A DNA stretch of 5,244 nt, from NCBI GenBank assembly GCA_018715285.1, contig DVLW01000057.1, forward strand, positions 1 to 5,244, read 5' to 3'. A program made the translations under genes and the position numbers. How positions within the stretch are numbered: the first letter of the stretch is position 1; each line of letters starts with the position of its first letter. This DNA is from Candidatus Faecivivens stercoripullorum (GTDB lineage Bacteria; Bacillota; Clostridia; Oscillospirales; Ruminococcaceae). Positions 1-5,244 of the stretch are shown here, piece by piece. The notes beneath the pieces are model-generated. The model was not told the origin of the DNA. It saw nothing but the letters and a program-made list of their open reading frames with translations, and ran no database searches.

Positions 1-462
1 CGAAACATCCAACTCCTGAAGATTGGCATAAGCGTCTGAATAATCCAGAATAGAATCCAGAGTCGTAAAATTGTTATCCGAAATATCCAGATAAGTCAGT
101 CTATAATTGTATTTAAGTCCTGCCAGTGAAGTAAGTTTGTTACCGGAAAGATCAATATAAGTCGCACCGGAAAGATATTCAATACCGGTCAGATCTGTCA
201 GATTCTGATTAGACAGGTCTACATATGTATAAGATGCAAGTTCGGAAGTAGTCAGCGTGCCATCTCCGTTGGTATCGCACTGTGCAAGCAGGACATTATA
301 CAGCCGTCCATTAAAATCACTGCTTGTCAGCTGGTTGGTGGTGACAGCATAAACCGGCTGAGAAACAAATTCCGACCCGGATGCGACCAGCATCAAAGCC
401 ATCGCACCAGCTGAAAGCGACCGCATCCATTTTGAAAATACCGATGATTTAGTAAAACTCAT
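1..462 (-). CDS. Secreted EF-hand / leucine-rich-repeat protein, N-terminal part (runs off left edge)
   Basis: Seen: an open frame of 154 codons from ATG at 462-460 to the window edge without a stop. Residues 1-39 form a Sec signal peptide: basic start (K5, K11, R14), hydrophobic core at about 16-29 and a V-Y-A cleavage site after residue 39. There is no lipobox cysteine, so it is not a lipoprotein. Residues 63-74 are a canonical EF-hand loop (D63, N65, D67, G68, T69, T71, E74). From about residue 80, leucine-rich repeats follow (VDLSNQNLTDLTGIEYL, then IDLSGNKLTSL, then LDISDNNFTTL). The start is set by GAAAGGATG at 478-470, 7 nt upstream. Family knowledge: a short Ca-binding segment leading directly into LRRs recurs in secreted Clostridia proteins, usually for surface binding. 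Inference: exported, probably adhesive or matrix-associated. Partner, C-terminal anchor and length are outside the window. A single EF-hand with Glu at position 12 argues against a true paired dockerin domain. Confidence 0.85.
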   Translation of the reverse strand, partial: MSFTKSSVFSKWMRSLSAGAMALMLVASGSEFVSQPVYAVTTNQLTSSDFNGRLYNVLLAQCDTNGDGTLTTSELASYTYVDLSNQNLTDLTGIEYLSGATYIDLSGNKLTSLAGLKYNYRLTYLDISDNNFTTLDSILDYSDAYANLQELDVS

Positions 463-485
463 GTTTGTCCATCCTTTCCAGGAGC

Positions 486-514
486 AGTATCCTTAATCTG
501 CACCCTATTGTCAA
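486..514 (-). promoter_or_regulatory. Candidate proximal promoter of the LRR gene
   Basis: On the minus strand a perfect -35 box TTGACA (514-509) is followed after 17 bp by GATACT (491-486), which matches TATAAT at four of six positions. The predicted transcript start near 479 leaves a leader of about 17 nt that begins just at the ribosome-binding site. This is short, but it resembles the geometry at the MATE gene promoter. The match is visible; activity is inferred. Confidence 0.5.
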
Positions 515-526
515 AATCAAATATAT

Positions 527-539
527 GCAGATCATCTGC
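527..539. promoter_or_regulatory. Perfect 13-bp palindrome, possible operator
   Basis: GCAGAT at 527-532 and ATCTGC at 534-539 are exact reverse complements around a single central C. The site lies just upstream of the candidate proximal -35 box of the LRR gene (centre near -54 relative to its predicted start). That position suits an activator site, or a roadblock for the distal promoter. The function is inferred from symmetry and position only. Confidence 0.35.
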
Positions 540-554
540 CGGATATGCCGCCAT

Positions 555-575
555 TGATCTGAAAAATTCAGATTA
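555..575. promoter_or_regulatory. Inverted repeat, possible operator or leader hairpin
   Basis: ATCTGAA (557-563) and TTCAGAT (567-573) are exact complements around AAA. A G-T pair and a T-A pair extend the dyad to 555-575. It lies between the two candidate LRR promoters, so it would be transcribed from the distal one. It uses the same ATCTG/CAGAT half-site as the palindrome at 527-539. It is not a terminator, because no GC-rich stem or following T-run is present. Confidence 0.35.
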
Positions 576-590
576 CTGCATCTGTCTCAT

Positions 591-619
591 ATTATATCAC
601 ATTCAGCAGCAGCGGTAAA
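591..619 (-). promoter_or_regulatory. Candidate distal promoter of the LRR gene
   Basis: On the minus strand TTTACC (619-614) precedes a perfect TATAAT (596-591) with a 17-bp spacer. Transcription from here would start near 584 and give a leader of about 120 nt carrying both palindromes at 555-575 and 527-539. It is an alternative or an addition to the proximal promoter, with a better -10 box and a weaker -35 box. Confidence 0.45.
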
Positions 620-778
620 GAATCCAGGGAGCAATTCCAGCAATATACATTTTAAAATGACTGCTCAATCCATAACCTGTATATAATATAAGTATCAAAA
701 AGATACAGAAATGTTGCAATCAGACAAAAAGTTTACAGAATATTCAACTCCCTTCAAAACCGCCGTTTCATTGGCTTT

Positions 779-799
779 TTCCCCTTGACCTGAGGGGAA
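779..799. promoter_or_regulatory. Inverted repeat covering the glyS -35 box
   Basis: TTCCCCT (779-785) and AGGGGAA (793-799) are exact complements separated by 7 nt, and the -35 hexamer TTGACC lies at 785-790 inside the dyad. A regulator bound here would block or contact RNA polymerase. Alternatively the symmetry is a chance product of a short C-run and G-run. I do not recognise it as the site of a named regulator. Confidence 0.35.
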
Positions 800-813
800 T
801 TTGTGTTTATAAT
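785..813 (+). promoter_or_regulatory. glyS promoter
   Basis: TTGACC (785-790) and a perfect TATAAT (808-813) are separated by the optimal 17 bp, giving a near-consensus housekeeping-sigma promoter. Transcription should start near 820, so the leader is only about 34 nt. That is too short for a T-box or any other sizeable riboswitch. Confidence 0.85.
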
Positions 814-835
814 ATGAGAGAGAATGTATTCCGAT

Positions 836-844
836 GAAAGGATG
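836..844 (+). promoter_or_regulatory. glyS ribosome-binding site (decides the start)
   Basis: GAAAGGATG lies 9 nt before ATG at 854. GAAAGGA pairs with the anti-Shine-Dalgarno end of 16S rRNA. The earlier in-frame ATG at 824 would lie only a few bases after the predicted transcript start, with no ribosome-binding site, and the ATG at 842 is inside this site. The start is therefore taken as 854. Confidence 0.8.
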
Positions 845-853
845 TCAACACAG

Positions 854-2269
854 ATGAAAAACAGCGAAAAAACGCTTGATATGATCGTAAATCTCTGTAA
901 GAGCCGCGGATATATCTTTGCCGGCAGCGAAATCTACGGCGGCCTCGCCAACAGCTGGGATTACGGTCCTCTTGGCGTTGAGTTCAAAAACAACGTCAAA
1001 AAGGCCTGGCTGAAAAAATTCGTCCAGGAAAGCGGCCTCAACGTCGGTCTGGATGCCGCAATCATCATGAATCCTCAGACCTGGGTCACCACCGGACACG
1101 TCGGCAACTTTTCCGACCCCCTGATTGACTGTAAAGACTGCCACTCCCGTCAGCGCGCTGACAAACTGATCGGCGATGCTCATCCTGAGGTAAATGCCGA
1201 CGCAATGAGCTTTGAGGAGATGGATGCATTTATCTCTGAGCATGATGACATTGTCTGCCCGGTCTGCGGCAAGCACAATTTTACCCCTATCCGTAAGTTT
1301 AACCTGATGTTCAAGACCTTCATCGGTGTTACCGAAGATTCTTCCAGCACCTGCTACCTCCGTCCTGAGACCGCACAGGGTATCTTCGTAAACTTTGCAA
1401 ATATCCAGCGTACCACCCGCCGCAAACTGCCTTTTGGCGTTTGCCAGGTAGGTAAGGCGTTCCGTAATGAGATCACTCCCGGTAACTTCACCTTCCGTAC
1501 CCGTGAATTTGAACAGATGGAATGTGAATTCTTCTGCAAACCCGGAACCGACCTGGAATGGTTTGCATTCTGGAAAGATTTCTGCAAGAACTGGCTGCTC
1601 TCTCTGGGCATCAAGGAAGAAAACCTGCGGCTGCGTGACCATGAACCGGCTGAGCTGGCATTCTATTCCCGTGCAACCACCGATATCGAATATGCTTTCC
1701 CCTTTACCGACTGGGGCGAACTTTGGGGTATTGCTGACCGTACCGATTATGACCTTGGCCGTCATATGGAAGCCAGCAAGAAGGATCTGACCTATTTTGA
1801 TCCGGAGACCAACGAGCACTATATTCCTTATGTTATCGAGCCTTCTCTGGGCTGCGACCGTGTTGCTCTGGCATTCCTGTGCGAAGCATACGACGAAGAA
1901 CATCTGGTAGACGCAAAGGGCAAGGAAGATATCCGTACCGTTTTGCATCTGCATCCGGCTCTGGCTCCTTTCAAGTGCGCTGTCCTGCCGCTTTCCAAAA
2001 AGCTGGGTGACAAGGCAATGGAGATCAAGAACGAGCTGTCCAAGTACTTTATGGTCGACTATGATGACGCAGGTTCGATTGGTAAACGTTATCGCCGTGA
2101 GGACGAAATTGGTACGCCTTACTGCATTACCGTCGATTTCCAGACCATCGGCGATGAAAATACGCCCGCTGACAACTGCGTTACCGTTCGTGACCGCGAT
2201 ACAATGGAACAGGTTCGCCTGCCCATTTCTGAGCTGGTCTCTTATATCCAGAAAAAGATTGAATTCTGA
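854..2269 (+). CDS. glyS: Glycine--tRNA ligase (single-chain, homodimer type)
   Basis: Charges tRNA-Gly with glycine using ATP in the cytoplasm; an essential class II synthetase. Seen, in 471-aa numbering: the N-terminal GlyRS hallmark GSEIYGGLANSWDYGPLG at 24-41, the RPETAQGIF segment at 170-178, motif 2 with FRNEITPGNF at 203-212 and the following RTREFEQME, motif 3 with EPSLGCDR at 329-336 followed by VALAF, and an HGTP-type anticodon-binding domain from about residue 363 to the end. Two CxxC pairs (C93/C96 and C135/C138) flank an insertion of about 40 residues and could bind zinc. The length fits the alpha2 family of roughly 460 aa; this is not the separate alpha/beta (GlyQ/GlyS) enzyme. 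The 854 start removes ten residues (MYSDERMSTQ) unlike the family N-terminus. The gene has its own consensus promoter and an intrinsic terminator, so it is probably monocistronic. Codon choice looks more uniform than in the neighbouring genes, in keeping with high expression. Confidence 0.97.
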   Translation: MKNSEKTLDMIVNLCKSRGYIFAGSEIYGGLANSWDYGPLGVEFKNNVKKAWLKKFVQESGLNVGLDAAIIMNPQTWVTTGHVGNFSDPLIDCKDCHSRQRADKLIGDAHPEVNADAMSFEEMDAFISEHDDIVCPVCGKHNFTPIRKFNLMFKTFIGVTEDSSSTCYLRPETAQGIFVNFANIQRTTRRKLPFGVCQVGKAFRNEITPGNFTFRTREFEQMECEFFCKPGTDLEWFAFWKDFCKNWLLSLGIKEENLRLRDHEPAELAFYSRATTDIEYAFPFTDWGELWGIADRTDYDLGRHMEASKKDLTYFDPETNEHYIPYVIEPSLGCDRVALAFLCEAYDEEHLVDAKGKEDIRTVLHLHPALAPFKCAVLPLSKKLGDKAMEIKNELSKYFMVDYDDAGSIGKRYRREDEIGTPYCITVDFQTIGDENTPADNCVTVRDRDTMEQVRLPISELVSYIQKKIEF

Positions 2270-2285
2270 TTTTCAAAATCTGTTG

Positions 2286-2316
2286 CAGCCGGACAGTTTT
2301 GTCCGGCTGTTGTTTT
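2286..2316 (+). terminator. Intrinsic terminator of glyS
   Basis: A 10-bp perfect stem, CAGCCGGACA (2286-2295) with TGTCCGGCTG (2300-2309), has a GTTT loop and is followed by TTGTTTT (2310-2316). It begins 16 nt after the glyS stop codon. It should insulate the MerR gene from most glyS transcription. Confidence 0.9.
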
Positions 2317-2385
2317 ATCCAGACGGATTTCTCTGGCTCATAAAAGCCTGGCCGTTTGCAATCATCCAGGAAATGAGGAATCAAA

Positions 2386-3228
2386 TTGCCTGAAAAACGT
2401 TATCGTATTGGAGAAGTCAGTAAAATTACCGGAATCTCTAAAGACACTCTGCATTTTTACAATAAAGCCGGGCTGCTGATTCCCGATTACACAGACCCGG
2501 AAAACAGATATCGTTATTATTCCCGCTGGAACCTGTGGCAGCTGGATATCATCACCATCTGCCGGCGTCTGGGGATATCCCTGCAACAGGTAAAAGCCGT
2601 GCTGGAAGCACATGACAATAACCGGATTGCCGCTCTGCTGATGGAATACCGGGAAGAAGCGTTACGGCTGAGCCGGTACTACCAGCAAGCAGCAGATGAT
2701 ATTCTCTGGTACTGGCAACAAAACCAACAGATTCAGGCTGCCAAGAAATTCACCGATTACGGGCATGTTACCTGTCAGTACTTTGACCAAGAGACCGCAA
2801 TCGCCGGAGTTCCCGGTCATGGTTCTGATTCCTGTCATGCCAACCTCCAGATGGCTGCACAGCGGCAGCTCAAACAGACTGGCAGTATCCGCCGGCGTTA
2901 TGGATATATTCTGGATATTGCCGGACTCTCTGAAGGAGAGATGATTAAACGGCAGGAATATCTGAAAATTGACGGCAGCAAATATGAACTGGCCGCTCCG
3001 GAAAATCTGCTGATTATCCCGGCCGGAGATTATGCCGTCTGCCGTATCCATGTTATGGAAGACCGCGCCGATTTTTCTCCGCTGCTGGACTGGCTGAATG
3101 AAAATGGCCGGACTGCCCAGGCGGTATATGCCGAAGAAATAGGATTACAGCTGTTTGATTATCTGGTCAGCTACGACTGCCTGGTGAGAGCAAAACTGAC
3201 AGAAAAAAAATCTGAAAAAAACTCTTGA
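2386..3228 (+). CDS. MerR-family, BmrR-like multidrug-responsive transcriptional activator
   Basis: Predicted DNA-binding protein that activates the adjacent exporter when it binds a small molecule. Seen, in the 280 residues: a winged helix-turn-helix at about 8-48 (RIGEVSKITGISKDTLHFYNKAGLL, then RYRYYS), a second helical pair at 49-73, a dimerisation coiled coil at about 76-122, and a GyrI-like effector domain from about 128 to 272. Length and layout match Bacillus subtilis BmrR (about 278 aa), including the late PAGDYAV segment at the place of BmrR's PKGRYAC. E250/E251 lie near where BmrR has its drug-contacting acidic residue; that alignment is from memory. The usual TLRYY is TLHFY here. 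The start is TTG at 2386 with GAGGAA at 2375-2380; no in-frame ATG fits better, which suggests modest translation. I see no convincing promoter in 2317-2385. The stop codon lies inside the -35 box of the exporter promoter. The tail (LTEKKSEKNS) is lysine-rich. The inducing ligand is unknown. Confidence 0.92.
   Translation: MPEKRYRIGEVSKITGISKDTLHFYNKAGLLIPDYTDPENRYRYYSRWNLWQLDIITICRRLGISLQQVKAVLEAHDNNRIAALLMEYREEALRLSRYYQQAADDILWYWQQNQQIQAAKKFTDYGHVTCQYFDQETAIAGVPGHGSDSCHANLQMAAQRQLKQTGSIRRRYGYILDIAGLSEGEMIKRQEYLKIDGSKYELAAPENLLIIPAGDYAVCRIHVMEDRADFSPLLDWLNENGRTAQAVYAEEIGLQLFDYLVSYDCLVRAKLTEKKSEKNS
3203..3221 (+). promoter_or_regulatory. A-tract pair, possible UP element of the exporter promoter
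   Basis: Runs of eight A (3203-3210) and seven A (3215-3221) occur 12 nt apart, roughly one helical turn. With the transcript start near 3262 they fall at about -59 to -41, the usual place of an UP element bound by the RNA polymerase alpha C-terminal domain. They also encode the lysine-rich tail of the MerR protein, so codon needs are a competing explanation. Confidence 0.4.
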
Positions 3229-3255
3229 CCGTGTAGTAACTCCATCCTTTATACT
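3225..3255 (+). promoter_or_regulatory. MerR-type promoter of the MATE gene
   Basis: TTGACC (3225-3230) and TATACT (3250-3255) are both close to consensus but separated by 19 bp instead of 17. Such over-long spacers are the known signature of promoters that MerR-family proteins activate by untwisting DNA. The predicted start near 3262 gives a leader of about 18 nt. The TGA stop of the MerR gene (3226-3228) is part of the -35 box, so regulator gene and target promoter overlap. Confidence 0.85.
3232..3244. promoter_or_regulatory. Predicted MerR operator in the promoter spacer
   Basis: TGTAGT (3232-3237) and ACTCCA (3239-3244) form a dyad centred on A3238, matching at five of six pairs; the ideal would be TGGAGT/ACTCCA. 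The dyad lies between the -35 and -10 boxes, slightly nearer the -35, which is the usual place for MerR operators. The likely ligand is the BmrR-like protein encoded immediately upstream. Confidence 0.75.
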
Positions 3256-3279
3256 GTTTGGCAGAAAGGATGAAACAAC

Positions 3280-4620
3280 ATGGAAAAGACATCAATTCCC
3301 AGACTTCTGCTCAAACTTGCACCTCCCGTTATGCTTTCGCTGTTGATTCAGTCGATTTACAATCTGGTCGACAGCATCTTTATCGGCCGGTATTCTGACG
3401 CCGGACTGACGGCGCTCTCGATCATATACCCGATACAGCTGCTGCTGACCGCTCTGGCAACCGGAATCGGAACCGGTGCCGGTATCTTGGTTTCCCACGC
3501 AGACGGCAGCGGCAAAAAGGGCTGTCAGGGTGATATTGCGGTATCCGCGCTGACAATCAGTATCGGCCATGCCGTAATTGTGACAATCTGCGGACTGGCG
3601 CTGTTGGACAGCTTTTTAGGGCTTTCTTCTCAGCAGGAAGTAGTCCGTCAGTGCGGGCTGGATTATGGAAGAATTGTTCTGCTGTTTTCACTGGGATGCT
3701 TTATTCAGGCGATTCTGGAAAAACTCTTGCAGGCTAAAGGAAAAATGACAGTCCCGATGATTGCGCAGATTGCCGGAACGGTCTGCAATATTATCCTCGA
3801 CCCGATTCTGATTTTCGGACTGGGCGGTGCGCCAGAAATGGGGCTGAAAGGTGCTGCAATTGCAACCGTATGCGGACAATGGTGCTGTATGCTGATTACG
3901 CTGGCTGGCTTTCTTGTCCAGTATCCCAAAGAGCAACGCCGCGGCAAAATCAGTCCTACAATTATCCGCGAAATCTACCGCACAAGTGCTGCCTCCATTC
4001 TGATGCAATCGCTTTATACCCTTTATATTATCGGCCTCAATCTGATTCTGAAAGGTTTTACCGAAGATGCCGTCACCGTACTGGGAATTTATTATAAACT
4101 GCAAACCTTTTTCTTTATCCCCTTAATCGGTCTTCAGCAGGTGATTCTTCCGGTCATCAGCCACAATTATGGTGCAGGAAAAGGCAGCCGGATTCGCGAA
4201 GTGATACGGTATTCCAGTGGATTTTCCATCTGCATTATGGTACTGGCAACAGCTGCCTTTATCATTTTTCCCCGTCAGCTAACCGGTATCTTTACCACTT
4301 CCGAATCGGTATGCACAATCGGTGCTCAGGCGCTTCCGATTATCAGTCTCAGCTTTCTGCCTGCGGCGGTTAATATGATGCTGATTGTCTGCTTCCAGGG
4401 AATTATGATGGGTAAGTGGAGCATCTGCGTCACCCTGCTGCGCCAGGTATTTTTGCTGGTACCACTGGCATGGCTGTTCCATTTTGGCGGATTGGGAATG
4501 GTCTGGCTGACCTTCCCGGTTACGGAAATCATCACGCTGGGATGTGCGGTATTTCTCTATCAAAAATATGCGACAACTGCGATTGGACTTACCTCTCCCA
4601 CCGCTGATCTCACTGCCTGA
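3280..4620 (+). CDS. MATE-family multidrug/cation antiporter
   Basis: Inner-membrane exporter that typically expels cationic or amphipathic compounds in exchange for Na+ or H+. Seen, in the 446 residues: nearly continuous hydrophobic segments consistent with 12 transmembrane helices in two homologous halves. Helix 1 carries the MATE hallmark YNLVDSIFIG (27-36, including D31), with a glycine-rich GIGTGAGILVSHADGSG at 62-78 (helix 2 and the loop after it) and NIILDPILIFG at 170-180, followed by the GLKGAAIATV segment. Length is normal for the family and the frame is intact. The ATG follows AGAAAGGATG by 7 nt, the best ribosome-binding site in the window. It sits just downstream of the MerR gene under a MerR-type promoter, so inducible expression is likely. 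Sequence alone does not separate an antibiotic or dye exporter from one for a metabolite or toxin. It resembles the MepA-like group, but I would not assign that name. No clear terminator follows. Confidence 0.93.
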   Translation: MEKTSIPRLLLKLAPPVMLSLLIQSIYNLVDSIFIGRYSDAGLTALSIIYPIQLLLTALATGIGTGAGILVSHADGSGKKGCQGDIAVSALTISIGHAVIVTICGLALLDSFLGLSSQQEVVRQCGLDYGRIVLLFSLGCFIQAILEKLLQAKGKMTVPMIAQIAGTVCNIILDPILIFGLGGAPEMGLKGAAIATVCGQWCCMLITLAGFLVQYPKEQRRGKISPTIIREIYRTSAASILMQSLYTLYIIGLNLILKGFTEDAVTVLGIYYKLQTFFFIPLIGLQQVILPVISHNYGAGKGSRIREVIRYSSGFSICIMVLATAAFIIFPRQLTGIFTTSESVCTIGAQALPIISLSFLPAAVNMMLIVCFQGIMMGKWSICVTLLRQVFLLVPLAWLFHFGGLGMVWLTFPVTEIITLGCAVFLYQKYATTAIGLTSPTADLTA

Positions 4621-4667
4621 TTCAAAGGTTCCCATCTTTCAACCGCAGCGGCTAAAGAACAGAAAGG

Positions 4668-4696
4668 TTTACTTTACTGTCAAAAAGTGATACACT
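4668..4696 (+). promoter_or_regulatory. Candidate promoter of the phosphatase gene
   Basis: TTTACT (4668-4673) and TACACT (4691-4696) are spaced by 17 bp, with each box matching consensus at four positions. The predicted start near 4703 leaves a leader of about 32 nt. As no terminator is evident after the exporter, read-through from the MerR-controlled promoter is also possible. Confidence 0.5.
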
Positions 4697-4734
4697 GAAT
4701 ATGTACATACAGATATTTGAAAGGATGGGTTCAG

Positions 4735-5244
4735 ATGATTTTATATGTTGTCCGGCATGGTGAAGCAACCTGGAATGTTCTCAATAAAATTTGCGGCGGA
4801 CGTTCAGATGTACCGCTGACCGAAAAAGGACGGATGCAGGCTAAACAATTGTCCGAAAAGATGCCCTTTATTGACCGTGTACTCTGTTCACCGATGCAGC
4901 GGGCACGGGAAACTGCCGAGATACTGATACAGGGCAAAACCGTCATCCGGATAGAACCCAGGCTGCGTGAACAGGATTTCGGTGACTTTGAAGGAATGGA
5001 CCGGGGAACCGAGGCGTTTTTAAAAGCCAAAAAGGAACCTGCCTGTCATTTTCCCGGTGGTGAATCCAGTTTTCAGACTGCCGCACGGGTTTATGGATTA
5101 CTGGACGAGCTGAAGGCAGAAAAGAGTGATGATTCGGTTTTATTGGTCTGTCATGGGGCAATTATGCGGATTATTGAAACCTATTTCCGGGATATGCCAC
5201 TGGATGAGTTTTACCATTATTCACCCGAGAACTGCAAACTGGTG
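4735..5244 (+). CDS. Histidine phosphatase (phosphoglycerate-mutase-like), C-terminus beyond right edge
   Basis: Predicted cytoplasmic phosphohydrolase using a phospho-histidine intermediate. Seen, in the 170 codons present: the RHG catalytic motif at R7-H8-G9 in VVRHGEATWN, where H8 is the nucleophile; the GGRSDVPLTEKGRMQA segment; SPMQRARETA at 52-61 with the phosphate-contacting arginine; the probable acid donor in REQDFGDFEG (79-88); FPGGES; and the second catalytic histidine in VCHG (H140-G141). All core catalytic motifs are therefore present and only a short C-terminal part is missing. The ATG is fixed by GAAAGGATG at 4719-4727, 7 nt upstream. The family includes broad-specificity sugar and nucleotide phosphatases, alpha-ribazole phosphatase (CobC) and cofactor-dependent mutases. 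The short spacing between motifs favours a GpmB/CobC-like phosphatase over glycolytic mutase, but the substrate cannot be read from sequence or context. Confidence 0.93.
   Translation, partial: MILYVVRHGEATWNVLNKICGGRSDVPLTEKGRMQAKQLSEKMPFIDRVLCSPMQRARETAEILIQGKTVIRIEPRLREQDFGDFEGMDRGTEAFLKAKKEPACHFPGGESSFQTAARVYGLLDELKAEKSDDSVLLVCHGAIMRIIETYFRDMPLDEFYHYSPENCKLV

Larger units (their letters stand above)
463..823. other. Divergent intergenic control region
   Basis: This stretch of about 360 bp separates the leftward LRR gene from rightward glyS. No open frame with a convincing ribosome-binding site lies in it. It holds two candidate leftward promoters, two palindromes and the glyS promoter, listed separately. 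Both genes are transcribed away from it, so no terminator is expected and none was seen. The part from about 640 to 778 is AT-rich, with a TATAAT at 682-687 that lacks a good -35 box; I see nothing else supportable there. Confidence 0.7.

Noticed and set aside
673..705. Plus-strand TATAAT at 682-687 and a short GTATC/GATAC hairpin
   Set aside because: No acceptable -35 box lies 16-18 bp upstream, the stem is only 5 bp, and the area is AT-rich enough for both to arise by chance.
711..788. 25-codon plus-strand open frame in the intergenic region
   Set aside because: It has no ribosome-binding site, ends inside the glyS -35 box, and its sequence resembles no known small protein.
814..853. T-box riboswitch in the glyS leader
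   Set aside because: The leader is too short and contains neither the conserved T-box sequence nor an antiterminator/terminator pair.
845..1954. Long open frame of 369 codons antisense to glyS
   Set aside because: It mirrors the glyS reading frame, shows no recognisable domain or ribosome-binding site, and glyS is certain. Biased codon use in glyS explains the lack of antisense stops.
2317..2385. Promoter for the MerR gene, including a CCAGA/TCTGG dyad
   Set aside because: No pair of boxes with sensible spacing was found; the dyad is 5 bp with an 8-nt loop. Expression may come from a weak promoter or from terminator read-through.
4601..4651. CCGCTG and CAGCGG inverted repeat as a terminator after the MATE gene
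   Set aside because: The arms are only 6 bp, 39 nt apart, partly inside the coding region, and no T-run follows.

Overview
The window looks like a chromosomal segment from a low-to-mid GC member of the Bacillota (Firmicutes), most likely a gut-type Clostridia. Base composition is close to 50% GC by eye. The evidence is a single-chain (dimer-type) glycyl-tRNA synthetase, a BmrR-like MerR regulator, consensus sigma-A-type promoters, strong extended Shine-Dalgarno sequences and a secreted EF-hand/leucine-rich-repeat protein of a kind common in Clostridia. Genus cannot be assigned from this sequence alone.

Layout. (1) Positions 1-462, minus strand: the N-terminal 154 codons of a secreted protein with a Sec signal peptide, one canonical EF-hand calcium loop and leucine-rich repeats; it runs off the left edge. 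(2) Positions 463-823: a gene-free divergent control region with two candidate leftward promoters, two palindromes built on the word ATCTG/CAGAT, and the rightward glyS promoter. (3) Positions 854-2269: glyS, closed by a strong intrinsic terminator at 2286-2316. (4) Positions 2386-3228: a BmrR-type MerR regulator with a TTG start. (5) Positions 3280-4620: a MATE multidrug-type exporter. (6) Positions 4735 to the right edge: a histidine phosphatase (phosphoglycerate-mutase-like), incomplete at its C-terminus.

How the genes work together. The regulator and exporter form a local drug-response module. The exporter promoter has near-consensus -35 and -10 boxes separated by 19 bp, the over-long spacer typical of MerR-activated promoters, and a near-perfect dyad inside the spacer. 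The -35 box contains the regulator's own stop codon, and two A-tracts in the codons of the regulator's lysine-rich tail sit where an UP element would lie. The simplest model is that a compound bound by the C-terminal effector domain makes the MerR protein twist the promoter and switch on the exporter. glyS is an unlinked housekeeping gene with its own consensus promoter and terminator. The phosphatase has its own candidate promoter and no evident functional link to its neighbours.

Four of the five genes share the same ribosome-binding word, GAAAGGATG, 7 nt (9 nt for glyS) before an ATG. This fixes their starts and places the glyS start at 854 rather than at the upstream ATG at 824. I saw no mobile elements, CRISPR arrays, tRNA or rRNA genes, and no T-box in front of glyS. 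The segment is mostly ordinary core genome; its most interesting parts are the regulatory sites.
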